From contig NZ_CP026115.2 in assembly GCF_009883635.2 (NCBI RefSeq), positions 5,456,001 through 5,520,000 of the forward strand: a stretch of DNA of 64,000 bases, given 5' to 3'. Position 1 is the stretch's first letter; each line of letters starts with the position of its first letter. This document shows positions 7,670-15,453 of this stretch, piece after piece. A program made the position numbers and the translations under genes. The notes below the pieces were generated by a model that saw only the letters and a program-made list of their open reading frames with translations, had not been told where the DNA came from and ran no database searches. This DNA is from Pseudomonas putida (GTDB lineage Bacteria > Pseudomonadota > Gammaproteobacteria > Pseudomonadales > Pseudomonadaceae).

Positions 7670-9856
7670 ATGGAAATCAAGGTCAATTTTCTCGACAACC
7701 TTCGTCTTGAAGCCAAGTTCGACGACTTCACGGTGATCGCCGACCAGCCGATCCGCTACAAGGGCGATGGTTCGGCCCCGGGCCCATTCGACTATTTCCT
7801 GGCCTCGTCGGCCCTGTGCGCGGCGTACTTCGTCAAGCTGTACTGCCAGACTCGCGATATTCCCACCGAGAATATCCGCCTGTCGCAGAACAACATCGTC
7901 GACCCGGAGAACCGTTACAACCAGATCTTCAAGATCCAGGTCGAGCTGCCCGAGGACATTTCCGAGAAGGACCGCCAGGGCATCCTGCGCTCCATCGACC
8001 GCTGCACCGTGAAGAAAGTGGTGCAGACCGGCCCCGAGTTCATCATCGAAGAAGTCGACAACCTCGACGCCGATGCCCAGGGCCTGCTGATGCCGGTGGC
8101 CGACACCAGCACCTACATCCCCGGCAAGGACCTGCCGCTGGAGCAGACCATTGCCAACATGTCCGGCATCCTTGCCGGCCTGGGCATGAAGATCGAGATC
8201 GCCTCGTGGCGCAACATCGTGCCCAACGTCTGGTCGCTGCACGTGCGCGACGCCCAGTCGCCGATGTGCTTCACCAACGGCAAGGGCTCGACCAAGGAGG
8301 CCGCACTGGCCTCGGCGCTGGGCGAGTTCATCGAGCGGCTGAACTGCAACTTCTTCTACAACGACCAGTTCTGGGGCGAAGACATCGCCAACGCGCCGTT
8401 CGTGCATTACCCGAACGAGCAGTGGTTCAAGCCAGGGCCGAAGGACGCGCTGCCGGCAGAAATCCTCGACGAACACTGCCTGGCGATCTACAACGCCGAC
8501 GGTGAGCTGCGCGGTTCGCACCTGTACGACACCAACTCGGGCAATACCGAGCGTGGTATCTGCTCATTGCCGTTCGTGCGCCAGTCCGACGAGCAGGTGG
8601 TGTACTTCCCGTCCAACCTGATCGAGAACCTGTTCCTCAGCAACGGCATGAGCGCCGGCAACACGCTGGCCGAAGCCCAGGTACAGTGCCTGTCGGAAAT
8701 CTTCGAGCGCGCGGTCAAGCGCGAAATCCTCGAGGGCGAGCTGGCGCTGCCGGATGTTCCCCAGGAAGTGCTGGCCAAGTATCCGGGCATCCTCGCCGGT
8801 ATCCAGGGCCTGGAAGAGCAGGGCTTCCCGGTGCTGGTCAAGGATGCCTCGCTGGGCGGTGAGTTCCCGGTGATGTGCGTGACCTTGATGAACCCGCGCA
8901 CTGGCGGCGTGTTCGCCTCGTTCGGCGCCCACCCAAGCTTTGAAGTGGCGCTGGAGCGCAGCCTCACCGAGCTGCTGCAGGGCCGCAGCTTCGAGGGCCT
9001 CAACGACTTGCCGCAACCGACCTTCGAAAGCCATGCGCTGACCGAGCCGAACAACTTCGTCGAGCACTTCATCGATTCCAGCGGTGTGGTGTCGTGGCGC
9101 TTCTTCAGTGCCAAGGCCGATTTCGAGTTCGTCGAGTGGGACTTCTCCGGCCATGGCGAAGACTCCAACATTCAGGAAGCCGCGACCCTGTTCGGCATCC
9201 TCGAAGACCTCGGCAAAGAGGTGTACATGGCGGTGTACGACAACCTCGGCGCCACCGCCTGCCGCATCTTGGTACCGGGTTATTCCGAGATCTATCCGGT
9301 CGAGGACCTGATCTGGGACAACACCAACCGCGCCCTGGGCTTCCGTGCCGACATCCTCAACCTGCACAGCCTCGACGACCGCACCCTGCGCGCGCTGCGC
9401 CGTCGCCTGGATAAATGCGAGGTGGACGACTACACCACCATCACCACCTTGATCGGCGTCGAGTTCGACGAGAACACGGTGTGGGGCCAGCTGACCATTC
9501 TTGAATTGAAGCTGCTGATCTGCCTGGCGCTCAAGCGCTTCGAGGATGCCAAGGAACTGGTCGAGGCGTTCCTGCAGTTCAACGACAACACCGTCGAGCG
9601 CGGCCTGTTCTACCAGGCGCTGAACGTGGTGCTGGAGGTGCAGCTGGATGAGGAGCTGGAAATGGCCGACTACGAAGCCAACTTCCGCCGCATGTTCGGC
9701 AACCCGCGGATGGACGCGGTGTTGGGTTCGGTCGACGGTAGCGTGCGCTTCCATGGGCTGACCCCGACCAGCACGAAGCTCGAAGGGCTGGACCGCCATC
9801 TGCGGCTGATCGAGAGCTACAAGAAACTGCATGCTGCGCGGGCCAGGTTTGCCTGA
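7670..9856 (+). CDS. ycaO: OsmC-YcaO fusion protein (ATP-dependent cyclodehydratase family)
   Basis: 728 aa from the ATG at 7670. An in-frame start at 7514 would add 52 poorly conserved-looking residues, and MEIKVNFLDNLRLEAKF is a typical OsmC start. Residues about 1-140 form an OsmC-like domain with 'DGSAPGPFDYFLASSALCAAYFV'. The YcaO domain follows (about 150-560): 'GKGSTKEAALASALGEFIERL' and 'AEAQVQCLSEIFERAVK' carry the Glu residues that bind Mg-ATP in this family. A helical C-terminal part ends the protein. YcaO enzymes activate amide backbones with ATP; the E. coli relative has been linked to methylthiolation of ribosomal protein S12. No precursor peptide or partner dehydrogenase gene is adjacent, so peptide natural-product synthesis is unlikely. 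Confidence 0.92.
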   Translation: MEIKVNFLDNLRLEAKFDDFTVIADQPIRYKGDGSAPGPFDYFLASSALCAAYFVKLYCQTRDIPTENIRLSQNNIVDPENRYNQIFKIQVELPEDISEKDRQGILRSIDRCTVKKVVQTGPEFIIEEVDNLDADAQGLLMPVADTSTYIPGKDLPLEQTIANMSGILAGLGMKIEIASWRNIVPNVWSLHVRDAQSPMCFTNGKGSTKEAALASALGEFIERLNCNFFYNDQFWGEDIANAPFVHYPNEQWFKPGPKDALPAEILDEHCLAIYNADGELRGSHLYDTNSGNTERGICSLPFVRQSDEQVVYFPSNLIENLFLSNGMSAGNTLAEAQVQCLSEIFERAVKREILEGELALPDVPQEVLAKYPGILAGIQGLEEQGFPVLVKDASLGGEFPVMCVTLMNPRTGGVFASFGAHPSFEVALERSLTELLQGRSFEGLNDLPQPTFESHALTEPNNFVEHFIDSSGVVSWRFFSAKADFEFVEWDFSGHGEDSNIQEAATLFGILEDLGKEVYMAVYDNLGATACRILVPGYSEIYPVEDLIWDNTNRALGFRADILNLHSLDDRTLRALRRRLDKCEVDDYTTITTLIGVEFDENTVWGQLTILELKLLICLALKRFEDAKELVEAFLQFNDNTVERGLFYQALNVVLEVQLDEELEMADYEANFRRMFGNPRMDAVLGSVDGSVRFHGLTPTSTKLEGLDRHLRLIESYKKLHAARARFA

Positions 9857-9862
9857 CACATG

Positions 9863-9887
9863 TTTGGGGCTGCCATGCAGCCCCAAA
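9863..9887. terminator. Hairpin after ycaO
   Basis: Eleven-base arms TTTGGGGCTGC and GCAGCCCCAAA around CAT begin 7 bases after the ycaO stop. No clear T-run follows on the plus strand, so termination would be weak or Rho-assisted. Confidence 0.5.
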
Positions 9888-10047
9888 TAGCCAGGCGTGC
9901 TTGCTGCTATCGCCAATTGGTATTGCCGTGCGCTTGCCGCTCCCCCTCATCAGCGCTTAGCTGAATCCCGCTCAAACCTATTCCATTCCATGGCGCGCAG
10001 ACCGCCAGAAGGACCTCGGCCGCGCGCACAACAAGAAGGCGCAGACC

Positions 10048-10860
10048 ATGAGCACTCCTCTGGATACCAATGCACTGAAGGCCCGCCAGCAAGCGGCATG
10101 GGCCAGCGGCGACTACGCGGTGATCGGCACCACCTTGCAACTGGTCGGGGAACGCCTGGCCGAAGCCTGCGATTTGCGCTGGGACGAGCAGGTGCTGGAT
10201 GTCGCGGCCGGCAATGGCAACGCCACCCTGGCCGCCGCCCGGCGCGGCTGTCGGGTCACCTCCACCGACTACGTGGCCGAACTGCTCAAGCGCGGTGAAG
10301 AGCGTGCCCGTGCGGAGCACTTCAAGGTCGATTTCGAAGTGGCCGATGCCGAAGCGCTGCCGTACAAGGACGGCATCTTCGACGTCGTGCTGTCTACCTT
10401 TGGCGTGATGTTCGCCCCCGATCAGCCCCAGGCGGCGCGGGAGATGGCCCGGGTTTGCCGCTCGGGTGGGCGTATCGGCCTGGCCAACTGGACGCCGCAG
10501 GGGTTCGTCGGGCAGATGTTCAAGACCCTCGGCCGGCATGTACCGCCCCCTCCCGGAGCCTTGCCGCCATCGCGCTGGGGTGACGAGATGGCGTTGCGGG
10601 CCATGTTCGAAGGGGCAATCGGGATGCTTGACATCAACCCGCAGTATTTCAACTTTCGCTATCGCTCGGCAGCGCATTTCATCGAAGTGTTCCGCACATG
10701 GTACGGGCCGGTGCACAAGGCGTTCGCATCGCTCGAACCGGAAGCGGCCAGTGCGCTGGAGCGAGAGCTGACACAGTTGCTGGATGAGAGCAACATCGGC
10801 GGCGGGGCCTCACTGGTTGTACCCAGCGAGTACCTGGAGGTGGTCATCACCCGTCGTTGA
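10048..10860 (+). CDS. Class I SAM-dependent methyltransferase
   Basis: 270 aa. The Rossmann SAM-binding motif I is 'VLDVAAGNGNATLAAARRG' (about residues 49-67). An acidic motif II follows in 'VTSTDYVAELL', then 'FDVVLSTFGVMFAPD' (motif IV-like) and 'ARVCRSGGRIGLANW'. It belongs to the methyltransferase 11/25 superfamily (UbiE/COQ5-like core). Nothing in the sequence or the neighbours shows the acceptor. It stands alone between the ycaO hairpin and a convergent small lipoprotein gene whose stop is 12 bases away. Confidence 0.85.
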   Translation: MSTPLDTNALKARQQAAWASGDYAVIGTTLQLVGERLAEACDLRWDEQVLDVAAGNGNATLAAARRGCRVTSTDYVAELLKRGEERARAEHFKVDFEVADAEALPYKDGIFDVVLSTFGVMFAPDQPQAAREMARVCRSGGRIGLANWTPQGFVGQMFKTLGRHVPPPPGALPPSRWGDEMALRAMFEGAIGMLDINPQYFNFRYRSAAHFIEVFRTWYGPVHKAFASLEPEAASALERELTQLLDESNIGGGASLVVPSEYLEVVITRR

Positions 10861-10872
10861 ACTGCGCTGCGG

Positions 10873-11172
10873 CTAGTTCTTGCACTTGGCCAGCACCACC
10901 TGGCAAGTGTCTGGCGTGCCGCCTGAGCGGCCGGCATAACGGATGCAGTTGTTCAGCGATTTCTGCTTGGCAATGCCCAGTGTGTTGCCCCAGGCCAGGC
11001 CGCCTTCGCCAGTGCTGGGAAGCGCCTTGGCGTAACAGTTGGAGCCCGGGGCTGCGGCGTAGTAGCGCGCCTTGCTGGTTTTGCTCGAACAGCCGGCATT
11101 GAGTGCCAGGCTGATGGCCAGCAAGGCATGCGCGGTCCAGTACGCGTAAGGTCGTGTGCTGCAGATGCTCAT
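10873..11172 (-). CDS. Small secreted protein or lipoprotein, DUF4189-like, function unknown
   Basis: 99 aa from the ATG at 11172, preferred over the ATG at 11184 because GAGGGA lies 5 bases before it. A hydrophobic signal segment ends in 'LALNAGCSS', a possible but imperfect lipobox (Asn at -3). The mature part has 'AWGNTLGIAKQKSLNNCI' and a C-terminal spacing of cysteines (C..C..C in CIRYAGRSGGTPDTCQVVLAKC) like DUF4189 domains. That match is from memory of the pattern and is weak. Probable location: periplasm or outer membrane inner leaflet. Confidence 0.65.
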   Translation of the reverse strand: MSICSTRPYAYWTAHALLAISLALNAGCSSKTSKARYYAAAPGSNCYAKALPSTGEGGLAWGNTLGIAKQKSLNNCIRYAGRSGGTPDTCQVVLAKCKN

Positions 11173-11343
11173 GGTATCCCTCATTCGGACGCGCGAAGTC
11201 TTTCAGGATATTTCTATCAAGCCAAGCGGTGAACTATCCGAACGTCAAGGTGATCCCTTCTTAAGCGCACCCTGCGCACGCCTGATGGACAAGGCCCCGT
11301 GCCAGTCCTTCAGCCCCGGGTCACCGACTGATAAGGAGGCGCC

Positions 11344-11772
11344 GTGACCGCTACTGAGCAAACCCTCTACCGATGCACGCCCAGCCCGCTGCACGCGATC
11401 CTGCTGGCCGGCACGGTTCCGCTGTTTCTCGGCGCGTTGCTGAGCGACATTGCCTACTTCAAGAGCTACCAGATCCAGTGGAGCAACTTCGCCGCCTGGC
11501 TGATTGCCGGTGGCTTGCTGTTCTGCGGGCTGGCGCTGTTGTTTGCCCTGGCCAACCTGATCCGCGCCCCGCGCAAGGGCGGGCGGCCGACGCTGTACTT
11601 CCTGCTGTTGCTGGCGACCTGGGTGTTGGGGCTTATCAACGCGTTTGAGCATGCAAAGGACGCCTGGGCCGTGATGCCGGCGGGCCTGGTGCTGTCGGTG
11701 ATCGTCACCGTGCTGGCTTGCGTGGCGGCGTGGCTGGGCATGAGTAATCTGGGTTCGGGAGGTGAGGCATGA
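11344..11772 (+). CDS. DUF2231 membrane protein
   Basis: 142 aa from a GTG start with a strong AAGGAGG 6 bases upstream; no in-frame ATG competes. Four predicted transmembrane helices (about residues 17-37, 49-70, 82-98, 107-131) and 'PSPLHAILLAGTVPLFLGALLSD' at the N-terminus fit DUF2231. The 3' end overlaps the next gene by ATGA, so the two are translationally coupled. That suggests it works with the PQQ-type dehydrogenase lipoprotein, perhaps as a membrane electron-transfer partner, but no heme ligand pattern is provable here. Confidence 0.8.
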   Translation: MTATEQTLYRCTPSPLHAILLAGTVPLFLGALLSDIAYFKSYQIQWSNFAAWLIAGGLLFCGLALLFALANLIRAPRKGGRPTLYFLLLLATWVLGLINAFEHAKDAWAVMPAGLVLSVIVTVLACVAAWLGMSNLGSGGEA

Positions 11773-13070
11773 AGCCGTTGCATGGAATGTCGCTGCTGAG
11801 CGTGGCACTGCTGTTGGCCGCCTGCGGCGGTGACGGTGAGCCGACCCAGGCACTGGGCCCCGACCCAAAACTGCCGGCCCCGGAGCGCGGCTTGCTGCCG
11901 AGCATGAAGATCGCGCAACCGGCGCAGTGGGGCGAGCAGAAGCCCACCGTGCCCGAGGGGTACAGCATCACGGCCATCGCCACTGACCTGAAGATCCCGC
12001 GCCAGAGCCTGGTGCTGCCCAATGGCGATATCCTGGTCGCCGAAGGACGCGGCGGCAGTGCCGCCAAGCTCAAGCCCAAGGACGTGATCGCCAGCCAGAT
12101 CAAGGCCAAGGGCAATACCCAGGTCAAGGGTGGCAACCGCCTGACCCTGCTGCGCGATGCCGATGGCGATGGCACCTATGAGCTACAGACGGTGTTCGCC
12201 GAAGGCCTCAATGCGCCCTACGGCCTGGCCTTTGCCGGCGGCAAGCTGTACGTGGCCAACCAGGATGCTCTGGTACGTTTCGACTACCAGGACGGTCAGA
12301 CCAAGGCGGGTGGCCCGCCGATCAAGGTCACCGACCTGCCGGCCGAGATCAACCACCACTGGACCAAGGCGCTGACCATCAGCCCTGATGGCCGCTATCT
12401 GTACGTAGGCATCGGCTCGAACAGCAACATCACCGAGCGTGGCATGGAGGTGGAAATCGACCGCGCCATGGTCTGGCAGATCGACGCCGTGACGGGGGCG
12501 CACAAGCCTTACGCCACCGGTTTGCGCAACCCGACGGCGCTGACCATTCAGCCGGACACCGGGCAGTTGTGGACGGTGGTCAACGAACGTGACGAACTGG
12601 GCCCGGACCTGGTGCCGGACTACCTCACCTCGGTACGAGAGGGCGGCTTCTATGGTTGGCCGTATAGCTACTGGGGGCAGAACGTCGATGAACGGGTGAA
12701 ACCGCAGAATCCGGACAAGGTGGCGGCCGCGATCAAGCCGGATTACAGCCTGGGGTCGCACGTTGCCGCGCTGGGCGTGGACTTCTCCATCCCGGCCATG
12801 GGTGAACGGTTTGCCGACGGGGTGTTCGTGGGCGAGCACGGTAGCTGGAATCGGCCGAACCCGGTGGGTTACAAGGTGATCTTCGTGCCGTTCAAGGCGG
12901 GCAAGCCAGCCGGTGAGCCGATCGACTTTGCCACCGGGTTCCGTGGGGAAGATGGCAAGACCCGAGGTCGGCCTGTGGGCGTGACGGTGGACCCGCGCGG
13001 GGCGTTGATCATTGCGGATGACCTGGCCAACACCGTCTGGCGTGTGACGCGTATGACGCCAAGGGGTTGA
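11769..13070 (+). CDS. PQQ-dependent sugar (sorbosone-type) dehydrogenase, lipoprotein
   Basis: 433 aa. The signal peptide ends in a clear lipobox (LLAAC, Cys at about 19), placing it on a periplasmic membrane face. The body is a six-bladed beta-propeller of the soluble glucose/L-sorbosone dehydrogenase family: 'IPRQSLVLPNGDILVAEG' near residue 76, 'LNAPYGLAFAGGKLYVAN', 'GLRNPTALTIQPDTGQLW', 'GGFYGWPYSYWG', and 'VGEHGSWNRP' late in the protein. Family members oxidise aldoses or aldehydes with PQQ. Coupled by ATGA overlap to the DUF2231 gene. The real substrate is unknown. Confidence 0.88.
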   Translation: MKPLHGMSLLSVALLLAACGGDGEPTQALGPDPKLPAPERGLLPSMKIAQPAQWGEQKPTVPEGYSITAIATDLKIPRQSLVLPNGDILVAEGRGGSAAKLKPKDVIASQIKAKGNTQVKGGNRLTLLRDADGDGTYELQTVFAEGLNAPYGLAFAGGKLYVANQDALVRFDYQDGQTKAGGPPIKVTDLPAEINHHWTKALTISPDGRYLYVGIGSNSNITERGMEVEIDRAMVWQIDAVTGAHKPYATGLRNPTALTIQPDTGQLWTVVNERDELGPDLVPDYLTSVREGGFYGWPYSYWGQNVDERVKPQNPDKVAAAIKPDYSLGSHVAALGVDFSIPAMGERFADGVFVGEHGSWNRPNPVGYKVIFVPFKAGKPAGEPIDFATGFRGEDGKTRGRPVGVTVDPRGALIIADDLANTVWRVTRMTPRG

Positions 13071-13181
13071 AATGTGCAGCAGCGCGGGCGTTTGCCTGCA
13101 GAGTGGCGGGCAATGGCTATGCTTGTTTGCGCGTAAACATTTCACGCACGAACCCGGTCTTGAACACATGGAAGCAGGCCT

Positions 13182-13760
13182 ATGAATCCTATTTGCACGC
13201 TCGCTCGCGCTGTTGCCCTCGCCACGCTGATGTCCGCTGCCACCATCACCGTACAGGCTGCCGAGATTCCGATTGGCAGTGAGGCGTTGGAAAGCCACGT
13301 CAAAACCCAGGTCACCGCCATCGACCTGGACAATCGCCAAGTCACGGTAAAAGGGCCGAACGACAAGGACGTCACCCTGCAACTGACGGAAAAGGCCAAG
13401 GCGCTGCCCAACCTGAAGGTCGGTGACAACGTTGATATCTATGTCACCCGGGCAATCGCCTACGTGCTCAACAGCAATGTGGGCGGCGCGCCCAAAGCGA
13501 GTGAAGAATCCGGCACCATTCGCGCCACCAAGGACAATCCGAACCCGGGCGGCGAAGCATTCCGCCAGGTTCGAGTAACCTCGCAGATCAAGAAGATCGA
13601 CCTGAAAACACATGAAGTGACCCTGTTGCCGCCGGAAGGCAAGCTACAGGTGGTCAAGGTCGAGAACCCGGACCTGCAGAAACGCATGAAGAACCTCAAG
13701 GTTGGCCAGACCGTCGATGCGATCTACACCGAAGTACTGCGGGTCGATACCTGGCGGTAA
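13182..13760 (+). CDS. Periplasmic hypothetical protein with two similar halves
   Basis: 192 aa with a cleavable signal peptide (about residues 1-27, ending VQAAE). The mature protein seems to contain two copies of a beta-rich unit. 'HVKTQVTAIDLDNRQVTVKGP' with 'LPNLKVGDNVDIYVTRAI' in the first half corresponds to 'VTSQIKKIDLKTHEVTLLPP' with 'MKNLKVGQTVDAIYTEVL' in the second. The pattern 'K(V/I)..ID...(R/H).VT...P' then 'LKVG..VD..(V/Y)T' is typical of small OB-like barrels. I do not recognise a named family or function. It stands alone, followed by a possible weak terminator. Confidence 0.75.
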   Translation: MNPICTLARAVALATLMSAATITVQAAEIPIGSEALESHVKTQVTAIDLDNRQVTVKGPNDKDVTLQLTEKAKALPNLKVGDNVDIYVTRAIAYVLNSNVGGAPKASEESGTIRATKDNPNPGGEAFRQVRVTSQIKKIDLKTHEVTLLPPEGKLQVVKVENPDLQKRMKNLKVGQTVDAIYTEVLRVDTWR

Positions 13761-13768
13761 GGTCGGAC

Positions 13769-13794
13769 TGCGGGCACGCTTCGGCAGGCCCGCA
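13769..13794 (+). terminator. Possible terminator of the periplasmic hypothetical gene
   Basis: TGCGGGC and GCCCGCA form 7-base arms around a 12-base loop, followed by TTTGG. The stem is short and the T-run is poor. Confidence 0.35.
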
Positions 13795-13870
13795 TTTGGC
13801 TGTATGCGCATGACGAATACTGCACGTGCACCTTTTCGATTTCCATAACCATCGTCGATTTGCCGATCAT

Positions 13871-13897
13871 GGTCTCATCCTGACTTCAGATGAGACC
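13871..13897. promoter_or_regulatory. Inverted repeat overlapping the YdcZ-like gene start region
   Basis: GGTCTCATC and GATGAGACC are perfect 9-base arms with a 9-base centre (CTGACTTCA). The right arm holds the only Shine-Dalgarno-like stretch (GATGAG), 5 bases before the ATG at 13902, and the earlier ATG at 13890 lies inside it. It could be an operator or a translational hairpin. Confidence 0.5.
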
Positions 13898-13901
13898 CAT
13901 C

Positions 13902-14408
13902 ATGTCCTACAAGACCCTGCTGTTTGCATTCCTTCCCGTGATGATGGCCCTGCTTGCAGGCTTCGTACTGCCGTATCAGGCCGCCAGCAACGCTGCCGTC
14001 GGCCGTGCGCTCGGACACTGGTTATGGGGCGCCTTCACCTCGTTGACGGTCAGTTCGGTGGTGATCATCACGGCGTTGCTGATCCTGCGGGTGCCCATGC
14101 CTGACCTGAGCAAAGCGCTGCAAGGCCCGTGGTGGTTATGGATCGGTGGCGTGTTGGGCGCCCTCTACGTGGCTGGCGCTGCCGCATTGACGCCCAAGCT
14201 GGGCACGGCGGGTTTTCTGGTGCTGGTGGTGGCAGGGCAGATCCTGACCTCAGTGATCGTCGACCACTTCGGGCTGATGGGCGTTGCCAGCAAGCCGGTG
14301 AACCTGGCCAGGGTTGCCGGTGTACTGCTTATCCTCGGTGGCGTGTTGCTGGTGCAGGGCGGCTGGACCTCGACCCCGTCGTCCGGCCAGGCCGTTATCG
14401 AACGCTGA
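13902..14408 (+). CDS. DMT-type transporter, YdcZ/DUF606 family
   Basis: 168 aa from the ATG at 13902; an ATG at 13890 would add four residues but sits within the inverted repeat. Five hydrophobic helices, beginning 'FAFLPVMMALLAGFVLPYQAASNAAVGRAL'. 'WLWIGGVLGALYVAGAAALTPKLGTAGFLVLVVAGQI' is diagnostic of the YdcZ family, single-domain inner membrane proteins of the drug/metabolite transporter superfamily that probably act as dimers. Its stop abuts the convergent LysR stop (TGATCA), with no spacer. The substrate is unknown. Confidence 0.85.
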   Translation: MSYKTLLFAFLPVMMALLAGFVLPYQAASNAAVGRALGHWLWGAFTSLTVSSVVIITALLILRVPMPDLSKALQGPWWLWIGGVLGALYVAGAAALTPKLGTAGFLVLVVAGQILTSVIVDHFGLMGVASKPVNLARVAGVLLILGGVLLVQGGWTSTPSSGQAVIER

Positions 14409-15317
14409 TCAATGCCCGGGCTGGCTACACGCCCAGACCGCCTCGCGCAGCCACCGATGGCCGGGGTCGCTGTCCTTGCGCCCATGCCAGGCCTGTTGAT
14501 AGGCGAGGGCAGGTATCGGCAGTGGCGGCGTGAACTCGCGCAGAGACGGATGCTGGCGCATCGGGCCTACCGCTCTGCGGGCCACGGTGAGGATCAGGTC
14601 AGTGCCCGTGAGCACTTCGACCGCTGCGCTCCAATGGGGTAGCGCCAGCGCGATGTGCCGGCGCTGGCCTTGTTCGGCCAGGGCCCGTTCGATCTCATCG
14701 TGGGCATCCGGGTGCATGGCCATGAGCACGTGCGGGCGAGCCAGCCAGTCATCCAGGGCTATCCCACCCTTGGCCGGCAGCACCCGGCGATCGGCGACGC
14801 TGATGAAGCGGTCTTCGAACAAGGTCAGGGAGGCGATATCGGCCGGCAGTTCCGGGAAGATGCCCAGGGCCAGGTCGAGCTCGCCATCGAGCAACTGCGC
14901 GAGCATGGCTTCGCGGCTGGCCTGGCTGATGGCCAGATCGACACCGGGGGCGACCTGGCGCAGGTGGCGCACCAGCGGCGGCAAGATGATGCGCGAGGAG
15001 TAGTCGGAAAGCGAAAGCCTGAAGCGGCGCCGGGCTTGGGCAGGGTCGAATTGTGGCGCGGCCAGTAGGCCGTTGAGGCTGCCGAGGGCATCCTGCAGCG
15101 GTTTGGCCAGGGATTGCGCGCGGGCGGTCAGGGCCATCTGGCCGTGCTGGCGGATCAGCAACGGGTCGTCGAAGTGTGCACGCAGCTGCGCCAGGGCATG
15201 ACTGACGGCGGGTTGGCTGCGGTGCAGGCGCAGGGCGGCGCGGGTCACGTGCTTTTCGCTGAGCAGGGCATGCAGGGTGAGCAGCAGGTTGAGGTCGATC
15301 TTGCGCAGTTCATCCAT
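14409..15317 (-). CDS. LysR-family transcriptional regulator
   Basis: 302 aa. The N-terminal winged helix-turn-helix spans about residues 5-65 ('VTRAALRLHRSQPAVSHALAQLRAHFDDPLLIR'); a type 2 periplasmic-binding-fold effector domain follows to the end. Its start faces the YeeE/YedE transporter gene across 136 bases, the usual arrangement for a LysR protein that controls its divergent neighbour, so a sulfur-transport target is plausible. Its 3' end abuts the YdcZ-like gene. The inducer cannot be deduced. Confidence 0.9.
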   Translation of the reverse strand: MDELRKIDLNLLLTLHALLSEKHVTRAALRLHRSQPAVSHALAQLRAHFDDPLLIRQHGQMALTARAQSLAKPLQDALGSLNGLLAAPQFDPAQARRRFRLSLSDYSSRIILPPLVRHLRQVAPGVDLAISQASREAMLAQLLDGELDLALGIFPELPADIASLTLFEDRFISVADRRVLPAKGGIALDDWLARPHVLMAMHPDAHDEIERALAEQGQRRHIALALPHWSAAVEVLTGTDLILTVARRAVGPMRQHPSLREFTPPLPIPALAYQQAWHGRKDSDPGHRWLREAVWACSQPGH

Positions 15318-15453
15318 GGGGCGAATGCTTCTGGTGGCTTTGACAGGTGATTATCAGCCTAACAGATGTGATTGCCTCTTCGCGGGACAGGCCACACAAA
15401 GCACCTGACGGGGTTATACTCGCCCCCCGTTTCACTGTAATCCGAGTATTCCG

